A DNA stretch of 18,612 nt from positions 1-18,612 of the forward strand of contig CACXAK010000007.1 in assembly GCA_902765655.1 (NCBI GenBank), given 5' to 3'. The translations under genes and the position numbers were made by a program. Origin of the DNA: an uncultured bacterium (GTDB taxonomy: Bacteria > Cyanobacteriota > Vampirovibrionia > Gastranaerophilales > Gastranaerophilaceae). The notes under the pieces are model-generated. The model was given only the letters and a program-made list of their open reading frames with translations. It ran no database searches and was not told the origin of the DNA. Positions within the stretch are counted from its first letter, which is position 1. The number at the start of each line of letters is the position of its first letter. Shown one piece after another: positions 1 to 5,912 of the stretch.

Positions 1-216
1 AAAACAACTTTTTATTTGTGGCTTCCTATTCCGAGAAAATATGATTCTTGTGTAAAATTTTGCCAGGATATGCTTGAAAAATCAGGTATTGTAGTTGTTC
101 CGGGGACTGCTTTCGGAACGTACGGCGAAGGATATTTCAGAATTTCTTATGTATGTTCTGATGAAAAATTACAGGAAGTTGTTGACCGTATGAAAGCTGA
201 CGGGTTCAGATATTAA
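1..216 (+). CDS. dapL: LL-diaminopimelate aminotransferase-like protein, C-terminal end (partial)
   Basis: The reading frame is open at the left edge and ends at TAA 214-216, giving the last 71 residues of a fold-type I PLP aminotransferase. The visible part has the TFYLW segment, GIVVVPGTAFG and GEGYFRISYV, which matches the C-terminal small domain of DapL-type enzymes; the Arg of FRIS is the usual carboxylate-binding residue. DapL converts tetrahydrodipicolinate to LL-diaminopimelate in the shortened lysine/peptidoglycan route used by cyanobacteria and their relatives. The PLP lysine lies outside the window, so another class I aminotransferase such as an aspartate or alanine type cannot be excluded. 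The first in-window start-like codon (TTG at 16) is not the true start. A terminator follows 28 bases after the stop. Confidence 0.62.
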   Translation, partial: KTTFYLWLPIPRKYDSCVKFCQDMLEKSGIVVVPGTAFGTYGEGYFRISYVCSDEKLQEVVDRMKADGFRY

Positions 217-243
217 AAATTTTTTGAATAATGATGCATAACA

Positions 244-274
244 AAAAAGGTTGAATTTTAAATTCAACCTTTTT
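244..274. terminator. Bidirectional intrinsic terminator
   Basis: A perfect palindrome pairs GGTTGAATTT (249-258) with AAATTCAACC (260-269) around position 259. It is flanked by a run of A on the left and five T on the right, so both strands read as hairpin plus U-tract. It lies between the convergent aminotransferase gene and the HEAT-repeat gene and can serve both. Confidence 0.85.
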
Positions 275-297
275 ATTGTTCAAATTATTTTCACTTA

Positions 298-1158
298 TTA
301 AAAAGTGGCTGTTGCAGGTTTTTTAGCAGGAGCTGCACCCGGAATTGACTGCCAGTTTGCAGCCATAATCTTTTTGAAAGATTTCAAAGCTGTATCTTCT
401 AATTCGCCCAATTCTTCAGCTTCCATAATAAGTTCTCTTAAAGGCATCAATGCTCTTGTATCACGCAATACGCCTAATGCTGCAGCTGCACCTGCTCTGA
501 CAAGTTCGTTTTCGTTACGGTTTTTCATAACGTCAATCAATGCAGGAACTGCTTTTTGATCGTTTAATTTACCTAAAGATGTAACAGCATAAATTCTGAC
601 ATTTACCCATTCGTCATATAACATATTGATAACTTTATCAACGGCTTTTTTGTTGCCGATTTCACCTAATGCTCTTGTTGCATCACATCTTACGTTAACT
701 TTTTCGTGATCTAATGATTCAATTAAAGCATCTGTTGCAACATCACCGATTTCAATCAAAGCATCTGTTGCTGTAATGCAAACTTGTGGGTTTTCATCAT
801 TTAAAGCTTCAACTAACGGTTCAACAACAATGGCACCGCCTAAACGACCCAAAGCTCTTGCTGCGCGAACTCTTACGTCAACGTTTCTGTCTTCTCTTAA
901 AGATTCAATCAAGTGAGTTGTTGCTTTGCAGTCACCCAATTCACCTAATGCTCTTGCTGCATATAATCTTACAGAACCGTTTTTATCATGTTTCAAGACA
1001 TCGATTAATGGTTCAACTGCTTTTGAATCGCCCATTTCACCTAAAATACGGGCTGCATTGTAACGAACCTTTTCAGAATTGCTTCCTGTTAAATCGTTTA
1101 ACAATTCATCAAATGTCTTTTTAACTTGTTTTTTCTTGCTGTTCACACTAATTGTCAT
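298..1158 (-). CDS. HEAT-repeat (PBS lyase-like repeat) protein
   Basis: This 286-residue protein is made almost entirely of about seven HEAT-like helical repeats of roughly 30 residues, with the recurrent pattern VRxxAAxALGELGDxxAVxPLIxxL. After them come a short acidic helix and an Ala/Pro/Lys tail. Repeats of this kind form an alpha-solenoid used for protein-protein binding. In cyanobacteria they occur in phycobilisome lyases (CpcE/F), but no phycobilisome gene is visible here, so a scaffolding role is the safer reading. I chose the ATG at 1156-1158 because CGGAGGA (1164-1170) lies at ideal spacing; an in-frame ATG at 1176 would overlap that Shine-Dalgarno site. No signal peptide or membrane segment is seen. 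The gene appears monocistronic, with a leader of about 200 nt and a terminator 24 bases after its stop. Confidence 0.85.
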   Translation of the reverse strand: MTISVNSKKKQVKKTFDELLNDLTGSNSEKVRYNAARILGEMGDSKAVEPLIDVLKHDKNGSVRLYAARALGELGDCKATTHLIESLREDRNVDVRVRAARALGRLGGAIVVEPLVEALNDENPQVCITATDALIEIGDVATDALIESLDHEKVNVRCDATRALGEIGNKKAVDKVINMLYDEWVNVRIYAVTSLGKLNDQKAVPALIDVMKNRNENELVRAGAAAALGVLRDTRALMPLRELIMEAEELGELEDTALKSFKKIMAANWQSIPGAAPAKKPATATF

Positions 1159-1495
1159 TATTTTCCTCCGACACACAATTATTATTCACACTACTTACTT
1201 CTATATAAAAAATTTTTTGTGAATAAAATTGCTTTTTCTTTTTATTTTATGTTAACTTTTTTTACAATTCATAAATAAAATTTCTGATTTTTCCTTTACC
1301 TACTGCGATTTGGGTCAGAAACAAATTAAGGGTAATACTGACACTTATTCCTTCAGTATCTTTATTATAATACATATTTACATTTAATTCATGAGTTTAA
1401 TTAATATTTTTAGAAATTTTTGTAACATGTTTTTTTAAAAATAAATGTAATTCAGTTATAAATAAAAATAAAAATTCTTATTCCGTTACATTTTA
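1159..1495 (-). promoter_or_regulatory. Long AT-rich intergenic region with probable HEAT-gene promoter and leader hairpin
   Basis: No gene is seen in these 337 bases. On the minus strand an exact TATAAT lies at 1369-1364 with only a weak -35. A 7-bp inverted repeat (ATACTGA at 1335-1341, TCAGTAT at 1353-1359) would sit at the very 5' end of the transcript. The remaining leader of about 200 nt is AT-rich and ends in the Shine-Dalgarno site at 1164-1170. No match to a known riboswitch was recognised. Confidence 0.35.
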
Positions 1496-3154
1496 CTACT
1501 CACAAGGGATAGTAATAATAAATTCCGAACCGACTCCTAATTCACTTATAACACGGATTTTACCGTTATGTTTATCAATTATCTTTTGACTGATTGCCAG
1601 TCCTAAACCTGTGCCTACTCCTACACCTTTTGTAGTAAAGCCGGCTGTAAATATTTTATTGAGATTTTCCTTTGGTATTCCTTTTCCTGTATCTTTTATT
1701 TTTATTTCAAGCATGTGTTCTTTTAATTCGGTTGATATGATTATTTTTCCTTTATTTTCAATCGATTGGCATGCGTTGATTAAAATGTTTGTAAATACCT
1801 GATTAAGCATATTGGGATAGCATTTTATCTGCGGGATATTTCCGTAATGTTTTTCAATTTCTACTTTGTTTTTTGTTTCGTGTCTTATAATTTCAAGAGT
1901 CAGATCCATTTCTTTATTTATGTCTGCAAGCTGAAGTTCTGCTTCATCAAGGCGGACAAATTTTTTGAGTGATACGACAATTTTGCTTATTCTGTCTATG
2001 GCTTCCTTATCAATTTGATTTATTTGTTCAAACATTTGTTTAATATTTTCGTCTTCAATTTTAGAAGTTAATTTTGCCAGAATATCATTGTTTGATTTTA
2101 TCGATGCAACCGGAGTATTGATTTCGTGTGCAATTCCCGCTACAAGCTGACCTAATGATGCCATTTTTTCTGAATTTATAAGTTGTAATTGGGTTGCTTT
2201 AAGTTCATCGAGTGCTTGTTTTAATTCTTTAACATTTTGAGCATTCTTTCGGTACAGTTCCGCTCTGATAATTGCGTTTCCAAGTTGTGATGATACGGCA
2301 TCGAGGATTTCAAGTTCCTCATTTAGTTCTCGTTTTTGGTAACTTAAAAGTACAATTACACCTATCATTTTTTGGAGATGAAATATAGGAACTACAATTT
2401 TCAATACTGATTGTTTAAACGGAGTTGCGCCCACATATTCTGACAACGAATAGCCAATAAAGATTTCCTGATTATTAATTTTTGACATTACTATTTCATC
2501 AAATTTTATCGGAATTTCTTTCTTTATATTATTTTCACCATAAGATTCGGTAATTGTAAATTCTTCATTGTTGTATTCTGCATAGTATGCCTTAAAGCAT
2601 CCAAACATCATTGAAAGTTCTTTCAAAACAGAGTTTTGAATGATTTTTATATCCATGGATTCTCTGATAATATTTGAAACTTTGTTAATCAAAGCAATTC
2701 GAAATGCCTGTGTTTGTGCATTTTGCTTAATCTTTTGCAGTTCTTCGTTTTCATCCTCAAGCTGTTTAAGTCTTTCGAGATTTTTTTGTTGTTCTTTTGT
2801 GTTATTTTCAAGCAATATATCTGAGCTTACGTCTGTGAAAAAAAGTATTGTATATGCTCCGCGTTTTACGGATGTCATATCATAATATAATATTTTGCCT
2901 GCATTATTTGTATATGAAATGCGTGCAAAAAAGTTTTCTTCAGATGTAATTGCCTGAAAAATCGGAGAGTATAAATCGACGTTTTCGCTATCCAAAGGAC
3001 ACATATCAAAATTTATTTTATGTGCAAATCTTTTTATATCCGTAAACTGATTAAAAATACGGCAAAAAGAATTGTTTTTAAAAACAACTTCGTCGTAATC
3101 TTTAATAACTATTACCGGATCCCTGTACTGATTAAAAAAGTCAAACTTTTTCAT
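1496..3154 (-). CDS. Soluble PAS-GAF sensor histidine kinase
   Basis: This 552-residue kinase has no transmembrane segment and so is probably cytosolic. In order it shows a PAS-like N-terminal domain (about 1-110), a coiled coil rich in Glu/Lys/Gln (about 115-150), a GAF-like domain (about 150-300), a second coiled coil, and a HisKA domain with phosphoacceptor His343 in HEINTPVAS. The HATPase_c domain has the N-box (NILINACQSI), the G1 box (DTGKGIP), the FTAGFTTK segment and the G2 box (GTGLGL). All catalytic motifs look intact. It should autophosphorylate and pass phosphate to a response regulator, but none is adjacent; the NarL-type regulator at 11292 is one candidate, unproven. The ATG at 3154 has no Shine-Dalgarno site and sits 6 nt after a TATAAT, so the mRNA is probably leaderless. 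It is divergent from hemW. Confidence 0.92.
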   Translation of the reverse strand: MKKFDFFNQYRDPVIVIKDYDEVVFKNNSFCRIFNQFTDIKRFAHKINFDMCPLDSENVDLYSPIFQAITSEENFFARISYTNNAGKILYYDMTSVKRGAYTILFFTDVSSDILLENNTKEQQKNLERLKQLEDENEELQKIKQNAQTQAFRIALINKVSNIIRESMDIKIIQNSVLKELSMMFGCFKAYYAEYNNEEFTITESYGENNIKKEIPIKFDEIVMSKINNQEIFIGYSLSEYVGATPFKQSVLKIVVPIFHLQKMIGVIVLLSYQKRELNEELEILDAVSSQLGNAIIRAELYRKNAQNVKELKQALDELKATQLQLINSEKMASLGQLVAGIAHEINTPVASIKSNNDILAKLTSKIEDENIKQMFEQINQIDKEAIDRISKIVVSLKKFVRLDEAELQLADINKEMDLTLEIIRHETKNKVEIEKHYGNIPQIKCYPNMLNQVFTNILINACQSIENKGKIIISTELKEHMLEIKIKDTGKGIPKENLNKIFTAGFTTKGVGVGTGLGLAISQKIIDKHNGKIRVISELGVGSEFIITIPCE

Positions 3155-3160
3155 AATAGA

Positions 3161-3189
3161 ATTATAGATTATTTATTGGCTGATATCAA
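3161..3189 (-). promoter_or_regulatory. Sigma70-like promoter of the histidine kinase, leaderless configuration
   Basis: On the minus strand TTGATA (3189-3184), a 17-bp spacer and an exact TATAAT (3166-3161) are followed by 6 nt and then the ATG at 3154. Transcription would begin at or next to the start codon. Confidence 0.65.
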
Positions 3190-3190
3190 T

Positions 3191-3217
3191 TTGTTAAATT
3201 TATAATTTTGCTATAAT
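3191..3217 (+). promoter_or_regulatory. Extended -10 promoter of hemW, leaderless configuration
   Basis: TTGTTA (3191-3196), a short 15-bp spacer and TGC-TATAAT (TATAAT at 3212-3217) form an extended -10 promoter. Only 6 nt separate the -10 box from the ATG at 3224, and there is no Shine-Dalgarno site. Confidence 0.62.
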
Positions 3218-3223
3218 AACAAT

Positions 3224-4327
3224 ATGCCAAATAGTGTTTACATTCATATACCGTTTTGTAAATCAAAATGTCATTATTGTTCTTTTATTTCTTATCCGAA
3301 ACTGGAAATGAAAAAAGATTATCTTAAAATTTTGGAAAAAGAAATCAGCTCAACATACAATAATGAACAATTAAATACTTTGTATTTTGGCGGAGGAACA
3401 CCGTCTTTACTTGAACCGGAAGAATTTAATTCTCTTATCAAACATTTTAATATTAATAAAAATACCGAAATCACGACAGAATTGAATCCTGACGGTATAA
3501 ATTCTCAGGGTTTAAGTTTTGATTATCTGAGGTCATTACATTATATCGGTATAAACAGAATCAGTATTGGCGCTCAAAGTTTTGATGATAATATTTTAAA
3601 AATAATAAATCGTAGACATGATTCGGGACAAATAATGGGTGCAATTTGTAATGCAAAAAAAGCGGGTTTTGATAATATCAGTATGGATTTTATATACGGT
3701 TTGCCAAATCAGACGGAAGATATGTTTCTTGATGATTTAAAAAAGGCCGTTGATTTAGGAATACAACACATTTCTCTTTACGGATTATCAATAGAAAAAG
3801 GTTGTTTTTTCTATGACAATAAGCCGCAGAATATTGCAGATGATGATACTCAGGCAGATATGTATCTTAAAGCGGTTGAATTGTTACCTTCTTTGGGTTT
3901 TGAACATTATGAAATAAGTAATTTTTGTGTTCACGGGTACGAATCAAAACATAATTTGAATTATTGGAACAATGAAGAATATTATGGCTTTGGGGTTGCT
4001 GCGCATGGTTACGTTAACGGTATCCGCTATGGAAATAAAACTATTATTGAAGATTACATAAATAATCCTTTTGAAAAAAGTGAAGAACGTATAGAATCAA
4101 CAAAAGATAAGCTGGAAGAAGAAATTTTTCTTGGTTTTCGCAAAATGAAGGGGATTAATATAAAACAAATTAATTCAAAATATAATATTGATTTTGAAAA
4201 AAAATATATGAATATTCTGAAAAAATACGAGGATTTGAGTCTTCTTGAAAGGACTTTAGCAGGGTACAAATTAACTCCTCGCGGGATATTAGTCAGCAAT
4301 ACAATATTAGCGGATTTTTTGGATTAA
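3224..4327 (+). CDS. hemW: Radical SAM heme chaperone HemW-like protein
   Basis: This 367-residue protein is close to the usual HemW length. The radical SAM 4Fe-4S cluster motif is C12-x3-C16-x2-C19 in CKSKCHYCSF near the N-terminus, followed by YFGGGTPS (SAM-binding glycine motif), the TTELNPDG segment, NRISIGAQSFDD, MDFIYGLPNQT, and the HNLNYW motif of the HemW C-terminal half. Family members were long annotated as oxygen-independent coproporphyrinogen oxidase (HemN); HemW proteins instead bind heme and deliver it to client proteins. Compared with HemN, the long N-terminal extension is absent and the cluster motif begins about 12 residues in, which favours HemW. The ATG is set by the initial IHIPFC motif. 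A GNAT-like gene follows 53 bases later and could be co-transcribed. Confidence 0.88.
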   Translation: MPNSVYIHIPFCKSKCHYCSFISYPKLEMKKDYLKILEKEISSTYNNEQLNTLYFGGGTPSLLEPEEFNSLIKHFNINKNTEITTELNPDGINSQGLSFDYLRSLHYIGINRISIGAQSFDDNILKIINRRHDSGQIMGAICNAKKAGFDNISMDFIYGLPNQTEDMFLDDLKKAVDLGIQHISLYGLSIEKGCFFYDNKPQNIADDDTQADMYLKAVELLPSLGFEHYEISNFCVHGYESKHNLNYWNNEEYYGFGVAAHGYVNGIRYGNKTIIEDYINNPFEKSEERIESTKDKLEEEIFLGFRKMKGINIKQINSKYNIDFEKKYMNILKKYEDLSLLERTLAGYKLTPRGILVSNTILADFLD

Positions 4328-4348
4328 ATTATTTTTAGCAAAAAAAAT

Positions 4349-4375
4349 TTTTACGATGTTTTTATCGTAAAAGGA
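4349..4375 (+). promoter_or_regulatory. Stem-loop touching the Shine-Dalgarno site of the GNAT-like gene
   Basis: TTTTACGAT (4349-4357) pairs with ATCGTAAAA (4364-4372) across a 6-nt loop. The last paired A bases overlap the start of AAAGGA (4370-4375), the ribosome binding site of the ATG at 4381. The stem could tune ribosome access. No U-tract follows on the plus strand, so it is not a terminator for hemW. Confidence 0.4.
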
Positions 4376-4380
4376 TTTAT

Positions 4381-5154
4381 ATGAATATAACTTTTCAACC
4401 GCAAAATAACAAATATAATTTGCATTTTGGTGCAATTCCGCTTGCCAAATACGGTTATTTGCATGACAAAAAACAGGATGTAACGGTTTATCAGCTTGAA
4501 AAACGTGATGTGGATTATTTGCAATATATATCGGATAACATTGACGGATTTTATAAAAAGCACGATATAAAAGATGATTCAACAAAGCAGGTTGTAAAAG
4601 AGGCTGTTGATGCGGGAATAGAAATTTTGCAAAGTAAATATGAAAAAAAAGCAAAGGTAATGCTTGCATTGTCTGATGAGGAACCAAGTGCTATTTTAAT
4701 CGGTAATGTTTTAAAAGTTGATAAAAACGGAGGATTTCATTATTCAAGCAGAAAAAATCATTCAAAAGATGAAACAGAACTTGATTGGCTTGCAACATGG
4801 AATAAGAAAATTTTCGGTGAAGGTAAAGTAATTGTAACGGAATTTTTCCATTCAGTATTAAAAGACGGATTTAAGCAGGTTTATGTGCGTTCGGAAGTCC
4901 CCGAAAAATCTTTTGCAATGGAATTTTATAAAAAAATTGGATTTGAACCTCTTTCAGATGAACAGAGAGAAATTCAAAGAGAAAATGATAATCGGTATTT
5001 AATTGGTGATTATGATGCTTTAGAGGACAATATCATTCCGATGAAAGCAACAACAAGAGATATTAAACACAGTCTGAAAAAACGCGCAAAAGAACTTGAA
5101 CGTAAAGAGTTCAGAGATTATATGAGCGTAGATTTACCCAAAAAAGAATTGTAA
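4381..5154 (+). CDS. GNAT-like N-acetyltransferase family protein
   Basis: This 257-residue protein has a polar N-terminal stretch of about 20 residues ending in HFGA, then an alpha/beta region (about 30-200) and a basic, helical C-terminal tail. The GNAT reading rests on K143-x-x-G146-x-G148 (KIFGEG), which fits the acetyl-CoA pyrophosphate-binding Q/R-x-x-G-x-G/A loop, and on AMEFYKKIGFEPL, a typical GNAT strand-5/helix-4 signature. The expected reaction is acetyl transfer from acetyl-CoA to an amine; the substrate is unknown. The ATG is supported by AAAGGA six bases upstream. The long insert around 85-130 and the lysine-rich tail are not standard for minimal GNATs. It may share a transcript with hemW. 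I recall an N-terminal FGA-type leader on many gut Melainabacteria proteins, but this is memory, not a search. Confidence 0.6.
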   Translation: MNITFQPQNNKYNLHFGAIPLAKYGYLHDKKQDVTVYQLEKRDVDYLQYISDNIDGFYKKHDIKDDSTKQVVKEAVDAGIEILQSKYEKKAKVMLALSDEEPSAILIGNVLKVDKNGGFHYSSRKNHSKDETELDWLATWNKKIFGEGKVIVTEFFHSVLKDGFKQVYVRSEVPEKSFAMEFYKKIGFEPLSDEQREIQRENDNRYLIGDYDALEDNIIPMKATTRDIKHSLKKRAKELERKEFRDYMSVDLPKKEL

Positions 5155-5166
5155 TAATAATATCTT

Positions 5167-5190
5167 GTTGGGCAAGTATGCCCAATCTAC
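5167..5190 (+). repeat. 24-bp TTGGGC hairpin repeat, copy 1
   Basis: This copy has TTGGGCA, loop AGTA, and TGCCCAA, followed by TCTAC. The 7-bp stem is perfect. It is one of six plus-oriented copies in the window and lies just after the GNAT-like gene. Confidence 0.85.
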
Positions 5191-5196
5191 GTTACT

Positions 5197-5220
5197 GTTG
5201 GGCTGAAAGCCCAACTTACA
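5197..5220 (+). repeat. TTGGGC hairpin repeat, variant copy
   Basis: GTTGGGCT pairs with AGCCCAAC across a 3-nt GAA loop and is followed by TTACA instead of CTAC. It shares the TTGGGC/GCCCAA core with the 24-bp family but has a different loop. The same AAGTTGGG/CCCAACTT arms recur in the nested palindrome near 8591-8627. Confidence 0.75.
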
Positions 5221-5226
5221 TATTAC

Positions 5227-5331
5227 GTCATTGCGAGTGAGTGAAACGAACGTGGCAATCCCATTAATTCAATATCGTTCAATTGTTGATTTTATGAGAT
5301 TACTACGCAAACTTCGTTTGCTCGTAATGAC
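5227..5331. repeat. MITE-like inverted-repeat element of the GTCATTGCGAG type
   Basis: This segment of about 105 bp starts with GTCATTGCGAG (5227-5237) and ends with CTCGTAATGAC (5321-5331), its reverse complement with one mismatch. Internal arms GCAATCCCAT and ATGAGATTAC also pair imperfectly, and GCAAAC-TTC-GTTTGC (5307-5321) is a local hairpin. GTCATTGCGAG elements of this kind recur in many bacterial genomes. It encodes nothing recognisable. Confidence 0.7.
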
Positions 5332-5336
5332 ATGGT

Positions 5337-5360
5337 GTTGGGCAGGTATGCCCAATCTAC
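5337..5360 (+). repeat. 24-bp TTGGGC hairpin repeat, copy 2
   Basis: This copy has TTGGGCA, loop GGTA, TGCCCAA, then TCTAC. It follows the GTCATTGCGAG element by 5 bases and ends 5 bases before the stop of the mini-HTH gene. Confidence 0.85.
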
Positions 5361-5365
5361 ATTGG

Positions 5366-5578
5366 TTACTTTTCTTTTATAACGAGCTCATAACCGAGGA
5401 AATCAAGAATACATTGAACTTCATTAAATCTTATGGTTTTCTTGTTAAATTTATTTGATAAACCGCCTTCTTTGGGGATTTTAGTTAAACCTTTTTCGCG
5501 TAAAAGGGCTGCAACTTTGCGCATTGATAAACCTTTTCTTAATAATAATATTCTTACTTCTTCATATATATCTATCAT
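5366..5578 (-). CDS. Small HTH protein, putative DNA-binding regulator
   Basis: This 70-residue protein is compatible with a compact helix-turn-helix domain. Helices can be read at EEVRILLLRKG, SMRKVAALLREKG, GLSNKFNKKTIRF and NEVQCILDFLGYELV. The GLSNKFNK segment resembles the recognition region of small Cro/phage-repressor-like or DUF6471-like proteins. No other domain is present. The ATG at 5578 lacks a Shine-Dalgarno site and lies 6 nt from a possible -10 box, so a leaderless mRNA is likely. It is divergent from an unknown 73-residue gene, and TACANTGTA sites lie next to both starts. Autoregulation is therefore plausible but inferred. An antitoxin role is another possibility; the partner does not resemble a toxin I recognise. 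Confidence 0.6.
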   Translation of the reverse strand: MIDIYEEVRILLLRKGLSMRKVAALLREKGLTKIPKEGGLSNKFNKKTIRFNEVQCILDFLGYELVIKEK

Positions 5579-5581
5579 AAG

Positions 5582-5590
5582 TACAGTGTA
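5582..5590. promoter_or_regulatory. Candidate operator half of a pair, TACAGTGTA
   Basis: TACA and TGTA arms around one base overlap the possible -10 box of the mini-HTH gene. The matching site TACAATGTA lies at 5641-5649, near the predicted start of the divergent transcript. Confidence 0.35.
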
Positions 5591-5612
5591 TTCTATTTTA
5601 TATTATTGACAA
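5585..5612 (-). promoter_or_regulatory. Probable promoter of the mini-HTH gene
   Basis: On the minus strand TTGTCA (5612-5607), a 16-bp spacer and TACACT (5590-5585) lie 6 nt before the ATG at 5578. The -35 box overlaps that of the divergent promoter. Confidence 0.45.
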
Positions 5613-5634
5613 ATATATAAATCACTGATATATT
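5606..5634 (+). promoter_or_regulatory. Strong promoter of the 73-residue gene
   Basis: A consensus TTGACA (5606-5611), a 17-bp spacer and TATATT (5629-5634) preceded by TGA (extended -10) predict a start near 5641. The leader would be about 17 nt with no Shine-Dalgarno site. Confidence 0.65.
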
Positions 5635-5640
5635 ATGAAC

Positions 5641-5649
5641 TACAATGTA
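5641..5649. promoter_or_regulatory. Candidate operator half of a pair, TACAATGTA
   Basis: This site has the same TACANTGTA arms as the one at 5582-5590 and is placed at the predicted transcription start of the rightward gene. Binding by the mini-HTH protein is an inference. Confidence 0.35.
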
Positions 5650-5657
5650 ATTATATA

Positions 5658-5879
5658 ATGACAAATATTAAGACGATGTTTGATTGTAAAGATATAAATG
5701 TTTTGGAATATTATGACCCTGAAGATGATGTGATTCTGCCTGATACAATATGGGGTGAATTGTATTACATTTATTGCAATTTAGAGGATATTATTTTTAA
5801 CAGGTGCAACAGAAAAGAATCATTGCGCAGACTAAGTGTGCAAATCAAAATTTACATTCGTTGGAGAAAGAACAAATAG
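5658..5879 (+). CDS. Small hypothetical protein
   Basis: This 73-residue protein is not recognised. The N-terminal part is acidic (EYYDPEDDVILPDTIWGELYYIYCNLEDIIF) and the last 25 residues are strongly basic (RCNRKESLRRLSVQIKIYIRWRKNK). No signal peptide or clear membrane segment is seen. It has a near-consensus promoter and faces the mini-HTH gene, with paired TACANTGTA sites between them, so the two probably form one small regulated unit. The ATG has no Shine-Dalgarno site. It ends 33 bases before the accC stop, with a degenerate TTGGGC repeat in the gap. A two-gene regulator/effector or toxin-antitoxin-like arrangement is possible but not shown. Confidence 0.5.
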   Translation: MTNIKTMFDCKDINVLEYYDPEDDVILPDTIWGELYYIYCNLEDIIFNRCNRKESLRRLSVQIKIYIRWRKNK

Positions 5880-5885
5880 CATAAT

Positions 5886-5909
5886 GTTTGGTATGTATGC
5901 CCAACCTAC
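5886..5909 (+). repeat. 24-bp TTGGGC hairpin repeat, degenerate copy
   Basis: The right arm and tail (TATGCCCAACCTAC) are intact but the left arm has three changes, so the stem is weakened. It lies between the convergent stops of the 73-residue gene and accC. Confidence 0.65.
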
Positions 5910-5912
5910 TAT

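Noticed and set aside
298..1158. Phycobilisome lyase (CpcE/CpcF) for the HEAT-repeat protein
   Set aside because: Only the general repeat pattern matches, and no phycobiliprotein or other photosynthesis gene is nearby.
4307..4687. 126-residue open frame on the minus strand
   Set aside because: It is a shadow of hemW's end and the GNAT-like gene, with odd composition and no ribosome binding site.
5167..5360. CRISPR array suspected from regular short palindromic repeats
   Set aside because: Copies are spread unevenly, spacers are not uniform and include another repeat element, and no cas gene is present.
5231..5458. 75-residue plus-strand frame across the repeat island
   Set aside because: It runs through MITE-like and hairpin repeats and antisense to the mini-HTH gene; it reflects repeat sequence.
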